A DNA stretch of 47,554 nt. It comes from an uncultured bacterium (GTDB taxonomy: Bacteria > Cyanobacteriota > Vampirovibrionia > Gastranaerophilales > Gastranaerophilaceae). The stretch spans positions 1-47,554 of the forward strand of contig CADAYD010000011.1 in the NCBI GenBank assembly GCA_902791985.1. The letters are read 5' to 3'. Both the position numbers and the translations under genes were made by a program. Of the stretch, positions 15,701 through 24,754 are shown piece by piece. Position 1 is the stretch's first letter; every line of letters begins with the position of its first letter. The notes beneath the pieces were generated by a model. It made no database searches and had not been told where the DNA came from. It was given only the letters and a program-made list of their open reading frames with translations.

Positions 15701-16622
15701 TTATAACCTCCAAAATTCGTTCCATATCGTCTTTTGAATACCTCTGATCTATTGGGAGTGGCAAGATATATTTTTGAAAAATGCCTTCTTCGTACTCTTG
15801 AGGCATTGATGACCAGTATTGTGCAACATAGATTTTATTTTTAATAAGTTTTTGTCGTAATTTTTCATCCCTGAATAAGAACGGATAAACCATAGGAACG
15901 TCGTCTTTATCAAGCTCAATTTCCAGTTCATTTTTTGATGATAAGACGCTTAAAAAATTGAAATTTTCAAGTCGTTTTTTCTTTGCATAATCAGTATCAA
16001 AACTTTTGTACAGGGTCAGCGTTAAATTTGACATTTTTTTTATCGGTTCATTTTCGAGAGCGATTTCATTCTCTTGGAAATCTCCGTACCCAAAATTGGC
16101 GCTCACGTCTGCTCGCTTTAATAAGTGCGAAAATCTTTGATATGAAGTATCTTGTTCAAATTCTTCATCAAGTTTTTTGTCACTTTCTAAAAATGCACCA
16201 TCTGAGACGGCAAAGAATTTTCTGATTGAATTGAATGATGCGATGCCGTATTTTGGCATATAAAATGCTTGGGCATTATCAATGATTAGGTTTTTATATT
16301 TAAGTGCAAGTTCTTTAACATTTTTTGCGCAAATCCCAAAATAATTTGTGTATAAAATAAATGCGTCTTGTGGCAAATCATCAATGGGCATAAAATTTTT
16401 ATCGATATGATAAAAATGTATTTTACAATTTTCTTTCTGAACTGCTTGCCAAACAACAGGGCAGGTATAATACGGCAGATATATTTCTTTAATCTCAAAT
16501 GCTTTAATGATGTATCTTAGGCAGTTTCTGGCATCGTTTAGTGCAACAACATCTGTTGAAACTGTTGCTTTTTTTTCAAGCGCTAAGCCAAAATATCCGC
16601 CGATTTCTTTAGTATTTACCAT
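15693..16622 (-). CDS. DegT/DnrJ-like PLP-dependent protein
   Basis: 309 aa, shorter than typical DegT aminotransferases (about 370). The fold markers are present: EIYLPYYTCPVVWQA, the PLP-ring Asp/Gln in LIIDNAQAFY (residues 112-121), and FNSIRKFFAVSDGAFLES (residues 130-147), where Lys135 fits the Schiff-base lysine. The usual 'SFHxxKxxxxGEGG' is thus altered. A second DegT protein with the normal motif is at 20840. It may aminate a keto-sugar for the WbqC/ATP-grasp branch; a non-catalytic role cannot be excluded. It overlaps the next gene by 8 nt. Confidence 0.7.
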   Translation of the reverse strand: MVNTKEIGGYFGLALEKKATVSTDVVALNDARNCLRYIIKAFEIKEIYLPYYTCPVVWQAVQKENCKIHFYHIDKNFMPIDDLPQDAFILYTNYFGICAKNVKELALKYKNLIIDNAQAFYMPKYGIASFNSIRKFFAVSDGAFLESDKKLDEEFEQDTSYQRFSHLLKRADVSANFGYGDFQENEIALENEPIKKMSNLTLTLYKSFDTDYAKKKRLENFNFLSVLSSKNELEIELDKDDVPMVYPFLFRDEKLRQKLIKNKIYVAQYWSSMPQEYEEGIFQKYILPLPIDQRYSKDDMERILEVING

Positions 16623-16646
16623 ATGATTATTTTAACATAAAATTAT

Positions 16647-17414
16647 TTATAATAACTCATAATCATCAAGCATTCGGTGAATTTGTTCCGGTGAATTGAA
16701 CATCATAACGTCGATGATTGACAACCCCGTTTCTATATTTTCAGGACCTCGTCTTTGTGGATAAGGTGTTATATTAACTTGTTGGAATTTTAAATCAATC
16801 CCTGCTTTTTCATATTTTGAACGATCAAAAAATTCAATTCCTCCCGGAGGATTCCAATATTCTTTATAGCCAATAGCCTTACAAATATTTAGAGCCCATT
16901 CATCAGGTGCATTTACGGTATCGACTTCCACATTCATTTCTGAAAAGATTTCACAATCAAAAGGTATTTCAAGATATTCACAAACTGATTTTAATGTCGA
17001 ATAATTCATTTTAACAATGCTATCAGTATCAGTATCTAAACCTTTTTGTATAACATTAATTGTTTGTTTATAAAAAGGAGATTTTTTCTTGTAATGTTGA
17101 AGTTGTGCTAATAATTTATCTTTCCAATTTTGTGAATTGTCAATTTTAATATCTTTAATTAATGTACTTTGTTCATGTTTTGCTAGTGGAACGCCTACAT
17201 ATTGCCACCCTAATTCTGGTTTTAAAACTCTATTTCTTTCTATCCAACCATGACGTATAAATTGAACTGTATCAAACAAAATAAATTTGTCTGTATTTTT
17301 TATCAGACTTATATACCCAATATATGGGAAAAAATACGGTTGCATTATAGCTAAAGTTTTTTGTGGTGTTTTTGTTTTAATCAAATTTGTGTTGTTTAGT
17401 GAATTATTTAACAT
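16647..17414 (-). CDS. WbqC-family protein (copy 2)
   Basis: WbqC proteins occur in O-antigen and flagellin-glycan clusters. Their exact reaction is not settled as far as I know; some are proposed to act on aminosugars. The signature is present (KTLAIMQPYFFPYIGYISLI, HGWIERNRVL) and the conserved C-terminus (GLSIIDVMMFNSPEQIHRML). I start at the ATG at 17414 because aaggag lies 7 nt upstream; an in-frame TTG at 17436-17438 has no ribosome binding site. The product is 255 aa. It contains NPPGGIEFFDRSKYEK, absent from the other two copies. Its last 49 coding bases near 16676-16724 are identical to the copy at 17541. Confidence 0.8.
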   Translation of the reverse strand: MLNNSLNNTNLIKTKTPQKTLAIMQPYFFPYIGYISLIKNTDKFILFDTVQFIRHGWIERNRVLKPELGWQYVGVPLAKHEQSTLIKDIKIDNSQNWKDKLLAQLQHYKKKSPFYKQTINVIQKGLDTDTDSIVKMNYSTLKSVCEYLEIPFDCEIFSEMNVEVDTVNAPDEWALNICKAIGYKEYWNPPGGIEFFDRSKYEKAGIDLKFQQVNITPYPQRRGPENIETGLSIIDVMMFNSPEQIHRMLDDYELL

Positions 17415-17464
17415 AATATTCTCCTTATAGTTTTGCAATTGTTTTCTTATTTATGTCATTACGC

Positions 17465-17504
17465 AGCAAGACGACATTCAGGTAAAACTGAATGTCGTCT
17501 TGCT
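17465..17504. other. Perfect 17-bp inverted repeat between two WbqC genes
   Basis: Arms 17465-17481 and 17488-17504 (agcaagacgacattcag / ctgaatgtcgtcttgct) pair without mismatch around a 6-nt loop. It lies in the 126-nt gap between the WbqC genes, after the G-tract repeat and 51 nt before the next start. There is no U-run on the minus-strand side, so it is not a standard terminator for the cluster. It could pause transcription or protect an mRNA end. Confidence 0.7.
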
Positions 17505-17531
17505 TTAATATTTTTATATAATAATAGGCTG

Positions 17532-17565
17532 AAAGCCTTACTATGAGAGGGTTTTACCCCCCCCC
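17532..17565 (-). repeat. G-tract repeat, copy 1 (stop codon of upstream WbqC)
   Basis: Read on the minus strand: nine G, then a TAAAACCC segment (GGGT/ACCC mini-hairpin), CTCATAG and TAAGGCTTT. It matches copy 2 at 19618-19650 over about 30 of 33 positions. The element overlaps the 3' end of the WbqC gene at 17541. It encodes the last residues (GGGKTLS) and its TAG is the stop. Confidence 0.7.
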
Positions 17566-18272
17566 ACCACATGCATTACAAGAGTATAATCCTCAAGCAT
17601 TTGGTGAATTTGTTCCGGTGAATTGAACATCATAACGTCGATGATTGACAAATTCGGTACAAATTCGTTTTTAAATTGAGGATATTTTATATCGCCCATT
17701 TTTATAAATTTTAAATCTATGCCGTTTTGTTTAAATGATTCACTTTCATATAACTCTTGACCGCCGATTGCGTTGATATAAACATCGGAATCAAGCAGTT
17801 TGTTGATATGAATAACTTTATCCTGTGCATGAAGCGAATTATCTTTCTCAAGTTGTGATGACAGTATTATGTTTGTTTTGATATCCAGATAAGCGCATAT
17901 TTTTAAGATTGAATTGTAATTGAGTTGTGCGATATTTGTGTTATTTAAAATTAAATCTTCAATCATCGGCATAACATCTTTAAAATAAGGCGCCTTAGAA
18001 TAAGCCATTTGAATAGTTTTTAAAAGTTTTGATAAAATTTTTTGATTATCAATAATTTCAATTTCATTAATATTTTTGAACGAAGAAGATTGTTTTAAAG
18101 GTAGCGTAATAAGGCAAGCCTTGCCGTTAACAAGAATATTATTCCTGTTAATCCAACCGCCTTTTATGTATGTGACATCGTCGTAAACGACATAATTATC
18201 AACAGCATTAATAGCTTGCCAATATGCAAGATACGGGAAAAAATATGGCTGCATTATTGCTGTTTTTTTCAT
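17541..18272 (-). CDS. WbqC-family protein (copy 1)
   Basis: 243 aa. Full-length family member with MKKTAIMQPYFFPYLAYWQAI at the start and NLSIIDVMMFNSPEQIHQML near the end. The middle has KGGWINRNNILVNGK, MAYSKAPYFKD, and a block almost identical in order to the truncated copy at 15272 (NNTNIAQLNYN ... IGGQELY). The final 11 residues (MHVVGGGKTLS) are not family sequence. They come from the G-tract repeat that overlaps the gene's end, so the original stop appears to have been replaced. Change of the nine-base G run would alter only this tail. The gene is separated from the GT2 at 18365 by 92 nt. Confidence 0.8.
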   Translation of the reverse strand: MKKTAIMQPYFFPYLAYWQAINAVDNYVVYDDVTYIKGGWINRNNILVNGKACLITLPLKQSSSFKNINEIEIIDNQKILSKLLKTIQMAYSKAPYFKDVMPMIEDLILNNTNIAQLNYNSILKICAYLDIKTNIILSSQLEKDNSLHAQDKVIHINKLLDSDVYINAIGGQELYESESFKQNGIDLKFIKMGDIKYPQFKNEFVPNLSIIDVMMFNSPEQIHQMLEDYTLVMHVVGGGKTLS

Positions 18273-18364
18273 CTGAACCCCTTGCTAAATTACAATCTTT
18301 CTAATATTGCTCTCATTCTAATACTAAAAGCATAACAAAAAGGAACTTATTTATCAATTATATG

Positions 18365-19525
18365 TTATTGTTGGTTCGCAATCTCAGCAACTTGTTTGTA
18401 TTCGTCATAAGAAAATAATTGGTGCCCATGTTCAATTCTATCAAGAGATGCCCTTTTTTCATCAAGAATTTTTTTTAGAATTTTATTGCGGCAGCGAATC
18501 ATAAAAATTGCCCAGCCAAGTTTTTTCCCAAATATTTTTTTATACAATTTTATATTACTGCCTGCTGCTGCTGAAAAATAGTTGTCGTGCCGGTAGGACA
18601 AATATTTATTTATTGTGTAGTATGAATAAAAATTAGAATATCTGCTTTCTAAATGACTTAGTTTAGAAAATACTCCATTTTTACTAAATGTGTAAATAGA
18701 CATTATTTCATCTTGATAGTACATCAATCCTTTATCAAGTGTGGCATGGTAAATAAAAATATCTCTTTTCCTGTTACGTAAATATTCTGTTTCCCAATCA
18801 ATAACGTTTCGGTGTATTCTTGCCGACAAATGTAAATAAACAAAATTATCATAAGTTACGGGGTTATTAATTTCTTTAAACCCCAAATGAGCATGAACGT
18901 ATGAATATTCATTGCCTGTTATTTCATTTTTAAATAGTGTATCATGAGCCCATATCACATAATCCGGATGATTTTCCAAAAAGTTTATGCCCATTTCAAG
19001 TTTATTTTCATTACACCAATAATCATCCCCATCAATACAAGTATAATATTTTGTTTTTATATTTCTGAAAAATGCAGAAGCCTGTTTTGCTTTCGTATTA
19101 ACCGGTTGCAGTACGTATTCAATTTTGTCCGGATATTTTCTTGCGTATTCACTGCAAATTTCAACAGTATCGTCAGTTGAACAATCATCAAATATTTTGA
19201 TAATGTATTTGTATTGAGTTTTTTGCGCTAATATACTTTCAATACATTTTGCGATGGTTGCTTCGTGGTTATATGTTGTGATGCAGCAAGTTATTATATA
19301 ATCATCGTCGTTATGAAATTTTTTGAGGCTATTCATTTCCTCAATAATCGGCTCATATTTTTTTCTGCGAATTTCTTCTTTTTTTCTTTTATAAAATTCA
19401 ATCTTTTCTTTATTTTTTACGGTAAATTTAATCCCGCAAAAACTATATTGTCTTTTATATCTGTTATTGAACGAGTTGTTTATATTTTTAATTTTTATAT
19501 TTTTATTTTGCTTGTATATTTTCAT
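18365..19525 (-). CDS. Family 2 glycosyltransferase
   Basis: 386 aa. The GT-A domain starts near residue 76: IITCCITTYNHEATIAKCIE, FDDCSTDD and the metal-binding GDDYW (in TCIDGDDYW). Downstream are typical acceptor-domain features (HDTLFKN, SARIHRNVI, YQDEIMSIYTFSKNGVF). It is closely related in layout to the gene at 23786, with the same DDYWC and the same MSxYxxxxxGxxS end of domain. Residues 20-36 (NRYKRQYSFCGIKFTVK) carry the GxK module found in several neighbours. No signal peptide. The donor sugar is unknown. It is the first gene after the second G-tract repeat, so it may start a separate transcript. Confidence 0.85.
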   Translation of the reverse strand: MKIYKQNKNIKIKNINNSFNNRYKRQYSFCGIKFTVKNKEKIEFYKRKKEEIRRKKYEPIIEEMNSLKKFHNDDDYIITCCITTYNHEATIAKCIESILAQKTQYKYIIKIFDDCSTDDTVEICSEYARKYPDKIEYVLQPVNTKAKQASAFFRNIKTKYYTCIDGDDYWCNENKLEMGINFLENHPDYVIWAHDTLFKNEITGNEYSYVHAHLGFKEINNPVTYDNFVYLHLSARIHRNVIDWETEYLRNRKRDIFIYHATLDKGLMYYQDEIMSIYTFSKNGVFSKLSHLESRYSNFYSYYTINKYLSYRHDNYFSAAAGSNIKLYKKIFGKKLGWAIFMIRCRNKILKKILDEKRASLDRIEHGHQLFSYDEYKQVAEIANQQ

Positions 19526-19550
19526 TTTTATTTCCCTTTTTTATGCAAAA

Positions 19551-19586
19551 TTAAGCGGCATCTTTTTTGTCAAAGATGTCGCTTAA
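19551..19586 (-). terminator. Hairpin, possible terminator after the GT56 gene
   Basis: Arms 19551-19565 and 19572-19586 form a 15-bp stem with one G-U pair. On the minus strand it is followed by a short ttttg run. It lies between copy 2 of the G-tract repeat and the GT2 start at 19525, at a position matching the 17465-17504 hairpin. It may split the cluster into transcripts. Confidence 0.45.
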
Positions 19587-19617
19587 ATATATAATATTTT
19601 GGTTTGCTAAACTGTCA

Positions 19618-19650
19618 AAAGCCTTGCTATGAGCGGGTTCTACCCCCCCC
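19618..19650 (-). repeat. G-tract repeat, copy 2 (stop codon of GT56 gene)
   Basis: On the minus strand: eight G, then TAGAACCC (GGGT/ACCC mini-hairpin with loop AGA, where copy 1 has AAA), GCTCATAGCAAGGCTTTT. Its TAG ends the GT56 gene; the last residues EWGG are encoded by the G run. It is read in a different frame from copy 1. Confidence 0.7.
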
Positions 19651-20821
19651 ACTCACCATTCAAGGCGTGTATATCACTATTTGTAGTGCATTTTGTTCTT
19701 ATGTCTGATTCGAAGAAATTTTTCCATTGGTTTACTTTTGTTTCATCTTTCATTCTTTCTTTTAAAATAGAAATGCTTTTTTGTTTTTCATCTTCGTCAA
19801 AAGCGCAAAATTCTTCGAAATTCAGATTAGGAATTTCATAAGTGTCAAATATCTTCATCCCTATTGAATTATACTTTTTATAAACGCTTGTATCATGTTT
19901 TAAAAATACTTTGCCGCCAAGACTGTGAATAAGTGTGGCATTCCCGTTTCCTTGCTGGCGATTTTGGTTTGAAATATAGATATCAACAGATGCAAGGTGT
20001 TCTGCATATTCTTCTTCCGGCAAAAATTCAATCAACGGATTAAACTTTTCTTTGAATATTTCATAGCCTTTTTTCATAATTTGCATCTGTATGTTCTGAT
20101 GACCTACGGTTTTGTAAGAAAGAATTGTTGAAATTTTGATTTTTTCATCTTTGAATTTAGACAAAATATCAAGCATTTCAAGAGTTGTTTCATCTGCGGA
20201 ATTATTTATTTGTATATGAATATAATCTTTTGATTTATTGCTTTTTATCATAGAAATATCTATCCCGTGTGGATATGTTACATCAAAATAACTTTTAGGT
20301 TTCCCGTATTTTTCTTCATAAACATCTTTGTCAAATGAGGTCAGAATACCTGATACATGGCTTTTTACATATATTTCTTTGTTATCAATTGGTTCATTAT
20401 ATAAATCTCCACCCCAAATGAACCAATATGTTTTAGGTAAATATTTTTTGTGTTTATACAGTTGCTTGATTAAGTTATAATCAAATAGACCGTGAATAAT
20501 AATTTTGTCAGTAACTTTTAGGTCAATATTGTTTATAGGACAATAAAAAACATTTTCAACTCCGTCAAGAATTTGTTTTGTTTTTTCAAACATTACACAC
20601 GGAAAAACAAAACAATGTTCATTATTGTCAAAATATTTATTTATAAAATTTAAAATATTAATAGAATGTATGCCGTTGTTCATTAAGTGTACGTACTTAT
20701 ATTTCTTTATTCGCTTTTCTTTTCGTTTGTATGGGAATATTGAATCGTTATCATACCTGATTTTTAATTTTACTCCTAAAAAATTAAATACTAAATGATT
20801 ATTTATTTTTTTGACAAACAT
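19640..20821 (-). CDS. GT56-like (WecF-type) 4-acetamido-fucosyltransferase
   Basis: 393 aa. It resembles TDP-Fuc4NAc:lipid II transferases, which add Fuc4NAc to an undecaprenyl-linked disaccharide on the cytoplasmic side. Visible motifs: KYVHLMNNGIHSINILNFIN near residue 40, IIHGLFDYNLI, WFIWGGDLYNEP (the family's WGxDLY) and ISNQNRQQGNGNATLIHSLGG (matches 'RQQGxGT...L..G'). The first 25 residues (HLVFNFLGVKLKI) hold the GxK module. The C-terminal EWGG comes from the G-tract repeat. The donor fits the neighbouring rfbA-rfbB-DegT genes; exact sugar specificity is inferred. Confidence 0.75.
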   Translation of the reverse strand: MFVKKINNHLVFNFLGVKLKIRYDNDSIFPYKRKEKRIKKYKYVHLMNNGIHSINILNFINKYFDNNEHCFVFPCVMFEKTKQILDGVENVFYCPINNIDLKVTDKIIIHGLFDYNLIKQLYKHKKYLPKTYWFIWGGDLYNEPIDNKEIYVKSHVSGILTSFDKDVYEEKYGKPKSYFDVTYPHGIDISMIKSNKSKDYIHIQINNSADETTLEMLDILSKFKDEKIKISTILSYKTVGHQNIQMQIMKKGYEIFKEKFNPLIEFLPEEEYAEHLASVDIYISNQNRQQGNGNATLIHSLGGKVFLKHDTSVYKKYNSIGMKIFDTYEIPNLNFEEFCAFDEDEKQKSISILKERMKDETKVNQWKNFFESDIRTKCTTNSDIHALNGEWGG

Positions 20822-20839
20822 TATAATATCCTCTTATTT

Positions 20840-21940
20840 TTAATTACTTATTGTTGCTTTTATAATTTTGCAAATTTTTTCAACTACACTCAATTCCAAA
20901 GTCGGATAGAGCGGCAAACATGCTATCCTTGAACAAATATTTTCTGAAATCGGGCACGAGTCATATGTGTCTAAATATGATAATTTATTTAAACTCGGGT
21001 AAAAATATCTTCTCGGATAAATCCCTTCTTCATGCAATGCTTCAAAAACTTTTAAGAGTTCTGTCTCATTTTTAAATAGCACAGGATAATATGCGTAGTT
21101 ATAATCTAAATCTTCTTGCGCTTTTGGTCTTTGAACTATACCTTCAAGTTCATTGTCATATAATTGTGAAATCTTTTGTCTTTTCTCAATGATTTCTTTA
21201 ATATACGGCAAGTTCGCAAGACCCATCGCAGCATTAAATTCCGATTGTTTTGCATTTATACCCAAACAATAGTGCTCTTCTCCAATATTGCCAAAACGCT
21301 TGATTAAATCTAATTTCTCAGAGATGTTGTTATCTTTAACCACACAAGCGCCGCCTTCAATTGTATGGTAAAGTTTTGTAGCATGAAAACTGCAAGTAGA
21401 TATGTCGCCGTAACTTAAAAGTGATTTTCCTTTAAATTTTGAACCGAAGGCATGCGCAGCATCATAAATGACTTTTAAATTATATTTATTCGCAATTTCT
21501 TGAATTTTTTCAACATTACATGCATAACCAAACACATGAACAGGCATGATTGCTCGTGTTTGAGGTGTAATTTTTGCTTCTATTTTGTCAACATCAATTG
21601 TAAAATTCTCCGGCTCAATATCGACAAAAACCGGCTTACATTTTTCCCATAAAATAGATGATGTTGTTGCGACGTAAGAAAATGGTGTTGTAATAATTTC
21701 GCCGTCTTCTATTCCTAAAGCCTTTAATGCGATTTGTAATGCAATTGTCCCATTTGTAACATATTGGAAGTTCTCAACGTGCAAAAATTCACTTAATTTT
21801 TGTTCCAACTCTTTTAATAACGGACCTTGATTTGTTAATTGTCCGTTTTCATATATTCTGTTTACAAAGCTAAAATATTCTTCTTTGGGCGGCATAAAAG
21901 ATTTTGTCACAAATATTTTTTCTTTTAATTGAGTGCTCAT
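20840..21940 (-). CDS. DegT/DnrJ/EryC1/StrS sugar aminotransferase
   Basis: 366 aa, PLP-dependent, aminating a dTDP-keto-deoxyhexose. Motifs: [15 protein letters not shown] (cofactor phosphate region), [37 protein letters not shown] (Asp of the PLP pyridine) and [18 protein letters not shown] with the Schiff-base Lys189. Length is typical. It lies directly after rfbA with a 4-nt overlap, so its substrate should be dTDP-4-keto-6-deoxyglucose made by RfbA-RfbB. Products of such enzymes are dTDP-viosamine or dTDP-4-amino-fucose (VioA/WecE). The choice between them cannot be read directly; the GT56 neighbour favours the WecE type. Confidence 0.88.
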   Translation of the reverse strand: MSTQLKEKIFVTKSFMPPKEEYFSFVNRIYENGQLTNQGPLLKELEQKLSEFLHVENFQYVTNGTIALQIALKALGIEDGEIITTPFSYVATTSSILWEKCKPVFVDIEPENFTIDVDKIEAKITPQTRAIMPVHVFGYACNVEKIQEIANKYNLKVIYDAAHAFGSKFKGKSLLSYGDISTCSFHATKLYHTIEGGACVVKDNNISEKLDLIKRFGNIGEEHYCLGINAKQSEFNAAMGLANLPYIKEIIEKRQKISQLYDNELEGIVQRPKAQEDLDYNYAYYPVLFKNETELLKVFEALHEEGIYPRRYFYPSLNKLSYLDTYDSCPISENICSRIACLPLYPTLELSVVEKICKIIKATISN

Positions 21941-22809
21941 TTAACCAACTTCCTAACATAATCATAGTATTCATTATTTTTTACATTTTTAATATTTTCA
22001 AGAATTTTCTTCTTGGATAAAAATCTCATTCTAAATGCAATTTCCTCTATGCAGGCAATTTTGATTCCTTGATTTTCTTCAATCGTTTGAACGTATTGTC
22101 CTGCTTGAAGTAAAGAAGAATGTGTCCCAGTATCAAGCCATGCAAAACCTCTGCCGAGTTTTTCCATCTTAAGTTCCTTATTGCGTAGGTAGATTTTATT
22201 GATATCTGTTATTTCAAGTTCTCCTCTGTCGGATGGTTTAAGATTTTTTGCATATTCAATAACTTTATTGTCATAAATATAAAGTCCTGTAACTGCATAA
22301 TTAGATTTTGGATTTTGAGGCTTTTCTTCCAGAGATAAAATTTTATCATTTTTATCAAATTGAACAATTCCAAATCTCTCAGGTTGTTTAACAGGGTATG
22401 AAAAAATGCAAGCTCCACCTTCGTTTTCTATAGTTTTTGAACGATATTTTAAAGTCCCGGAAAATCTCGGTCCAAAGAAAATATTATCCCCAAGAATAAG
22501 CATCACGCTATCTTTGCCGATAAATTCTTCCCCGATAATGAATGCTTCTGCTAAGCCGTTAGGAGCATCTTGTTTTTTGTAAGTTAAATTAATTCCGAAA
22601 TGTTCACCATCCCCTAATAATTTTTTGAAGTCCGGCATATCTTTTTCTGTTGTAATGATTAAGATATCTTTTATTCCTGCAAGCATAAGAACAGATAACG
22701 GATAATAAATCATCGGTTTATCATAAACAGGTAATAATTGTTTTGAAGTTACCATTGTTGTGGGATATAATCTTGTCCCGCTACCTCCGGCTAAAATAAT
22801 TCCCTTCAT
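21937..22809 (-). CDS. rfbA: Glucose-1-phosphate thymidylyltransferase
   Basis: It makes dTDP-glucose from glucose-1-phosphate and dTTP, the entry step to dTDP-deoxysugars. 290 aa, the standard RmlA length. Motifs: [16 protein letters not shown] (nucleotide loop), [24 protein letters not shown] (metal Asp), [20 protein letters not shown] and [16 protein letters not shown]. It overlaps both neighbours by 4 nt (ATGA), showing a tightly coupled rfbB-rfbA-aminotransferase unit. Confidence 0.97.
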   Translation of the reverse strand: MKGIILAGGSGTRLYPTTMVTSKQLLPVYDKPMIYYPLSVLMLAGIKDILIITTEKDMPDFKKLLGDGEHFGINLTYKKQDAPNGLAEAFIIGEEFIGKDSVMLILGDNIFFGPRFSGTLKYRSKTIENEGGACIFSYPVKQPERFGIVQFDKNDKILSLEEKPQNPKSNYAVTGLYIYDNKVIEYAKNLKPSDRGELEITDINKIYLRNKELKMEKLGRGFAWLDTGTHSSLLQAGQYVQTIEENQGIKIACIEEIAFRMRFLSKKKILENIKNVKNNEYYDYVRKLVK

Positions 22810-23789
22810 ACGGTTGCTGCCTCTCGTTTATTTTCAATATGTTTAATCCAATCTTGGTTAGATAAATACCAATCAATTGTAAGCTTAATACCTTTTTCAA
22901 AAGTGATTGAAGGAGACCATCCTAATTCGTTTGAAATTTTATCGTTAGAAATTGCATAACGTCTGTCATGACCTAATCTGTCTGCGACATAAATTATTGA
23001 TGATTCATCTTTACCCATTGCGTCGAGTATTAAATGCGTAATCTCCAAATTAGTTTTTTCATTATGACCGCCAATATTGTATACTTCCCCAATTTTTCCT
23101 TTATGTAAAACTGTATCTATTGCCTCGCAGTGGTCATATACATACAACCAATCTCTAACATTTAAACCATCGCCGTAAACAGGCACTTTTTCCCCTTTTA
23201 AAAGTTTTGAGATAAAGAAAGGAATCAATTTTTCCGGATATTGGTACGGTCCGTAATTATTTGAACATCTTGTATTTAGAACAGGTAATTTATATGTTTC
23301 ATAATATGCTCTAACAAGCAAATCCGCGCTGGCTTTTGAAGCCGAGTAAGGGCTGTTTGGTGCTAATGGTGTCGTTTCATAAAAATACCCTGTTTTCCCT
23401 AAAGTTCCGTATACTTCATCTGTTGAAACCTGTAAAAATCTGTCTACCCCAAGTTCTTTGCTTGCCTGTAAAAGATTTAATGTCCCTTGAACATTTGTTT
23501 CTATAAATATCTCAGGTCTTTTAATTGAGTTATCAACATGTGATTCTGCTGCAAAATTTACAACACAATCAACATTTTCAATTAGTTCTCTTACCAATTT
23601 TTTATCGCAAATATTACCTTGAACAAATTCATAGTTTGGATTATTTTCGATATCTTTGAGGTTTTCTATATTCCCGCAATAAGTAAGGGCATCCAAATTT
23701 ATAATTTTATAATCGGAGTATTTATTCAAAATATGCCTTACAAAACAACTCCCGATAAATCCGGCGCCTCCGGTAACTAGTAATTTCAT
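22806..23789 (-). CDS. rfbB: dTDP-glucose 4,6-dehydratase
   Basis: NAD-dependent extended SDR that converts dTDP-glucose to dTDP-4-keto-6-deoxyglucose. 327 aa. Motifs: [42 protein letters not shown] (with Thr, Asp and Glu of the active site) and [15 protein letters not shown] (Tyr/Lys). The [17 protein letters not shown] segment is diagnostic for RmlB. It has ATGA overlaps on both sides. No rfbC or rfbD is in the window, so the pathway does not go to rhamnose here; it is diverted to the aminotransferase at 20840. Confidence 0.96.
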   Translation of the reverse strand: MKLLVTGGAGFIGSCFVRHILNKYSDYKIINLDALTYCGNIENLKDIENNPNYEFVQGNICDKKLVRELIENVDCVVNFAAESHVDNSIKRPEIFIETNVQGTLNLLQASKELGVDRFLQVSTDEVYGTLGKTGYFYETTPLAPNSPYSASKASADLLVRAYYETYKLPVLNTRCSNNYGPYQYPEKLIPFFISKLLKGEKVPVYGDGLNVRDWLYVYDHCEAIDTVLHKGKIGEVYNIGGHNEKTNLEITHLILDAMGKDESSIIYVADRLGHDRRYAISNDKISNELGWSPSITFEKGIKLTIDWYLSNQDWIKHIENKREAATV

Positions 23790-24754
23790 GCTCTGTTTTT
23801 CTCCCTCCTTAGTTCAAAAACAATACGTTTTCTTTTCCCTAAAGGAATATTAATTTTTGCAATTGGTTTTTGTTCCCAATTTCCTAAATAATTCTTCTTA
23901 TAAGATTCTAGAATTTTATTGTAAAATTTAGATAAAAACTTCTTATTTTTAGATAATTTTAAAATAAAATATGTAACAAAATCTAAATTTAATCTTGTCG
24001 AAAAATATCTTGCCAATAAATAGTTATATTTATAATCAAATTCTTCATTTATTATTTGTATTATTGATGCACTTTTATAACGTTGTTGATATGAAGAAAT
24101 CCCGGTGTAAATTCCTTTTGAATTGTAATTATACACAGACATGACTTTGTCTATATAGTATAAATTCCCTTTTGTGAGAAAATAAAAATTGTTTGCAATA
24201 TCATAAGTGGCAATAAGATAGTTTTTAATTTCATCTAAATTTAAACATTCTGTTCGATATAATCTGGATGACGTATGCGGCTCAATATAATGTCTCGGGG
24301 TCATTCTTTTTGGCGGAAACGTATATTTTTTTGTTTCGCTATAAATATAATTTCGAGTTTGTTTTGTATTTGCATAGTTAATTAGTGTGTTATGAGCGCA
24401 AAATGAGCAATCCGGATTATTCTCCAATGCATCAACCTGCATTTGTAATTTATTTTCATCGCACCAGTAATCGTCTGTTTCTAATATTGCGTAATATTTT
24501 GTATTAATTTCCTTTAAAGCCATGTATGTATTTTTGCCGTGAGAATTTTTTTCCCTTATTACAATTTTTACATTCGGGATATTTGCATATTTTTTTACAA
24601 GTTCTGATGTCCCATCAGTGGATGCATCGTCTAAGACAATAATTTGAAATGGGAAATTGGTCTTTTGTACCAACACGCTTTGTATTGCTTTTTCAAAACT
24701 GTCAATGTGGTTATAAGTTACAAGAAAAACTGTTACTAAAGGAGTATCATTCAT
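23786..24754 (-). CDS. Family 2 glycosyltransferase
   Basis: 322 aa from the start I chose. The ATG at 24754 has aaaggaga ending 6 nt upstream, while the ATG two codons earlier (24760) would be too close to it. GT-A motifs: VTVFLVTYNHIDSFEKAI, VLDDASTDGT and ETDDYWCDENKLQMQVD. The acceptor part resembles the gene at 18365 (SSRLYRTECLN, IDKVMSVYNYNSKGIYTGIS). The two are probably paralogues. The C-terminus is basic. It overlaps rfbB by 4 nt and the upstream GT2 by 8 nt. Confidence 0.85.
   Translation of the reverse strand: MNDTPLVTVFLVTYNHIDSFEKAIQSVLVQKTNFPFQIIVLDDASTDGTSELVKKYANIPNVKIVIREKNSHGKNTYMALKEINTKYYAILETDDYWCDENKLQMQVDALENNPDCSFCAHNTLINYANTKQTRNYIYSETKKYTFPPKRMTPRHYIEPHTSSRLYRTECLNLDEIKNYLIATYDIANNFYFLTKGNLYYIDKVMSVYNYNSKGIYTGISSYQQRYKSASIIQIINEEFDYKYNYLLARYFSTRLNLDFVTYFILKLSKNKKFLSKFYNKILESYKKNYLGNWEQKPIAKINIPLGKRKRIVFELRREKNRA

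Noticed and set aside
17415-17438. Upstream TTG start for the WbqC gene
   Set aside because: The RBS aaggag lies inside this extension, 7 nt from the ATG at 17414.
17557-17565. Phase-variable on/off switch at the nine-base G run
   Set aside because: The run is at the very end of the WbqC gene, so a length change would alter only a few tail residues; a regulatory effect on downstream genes is not excluded.
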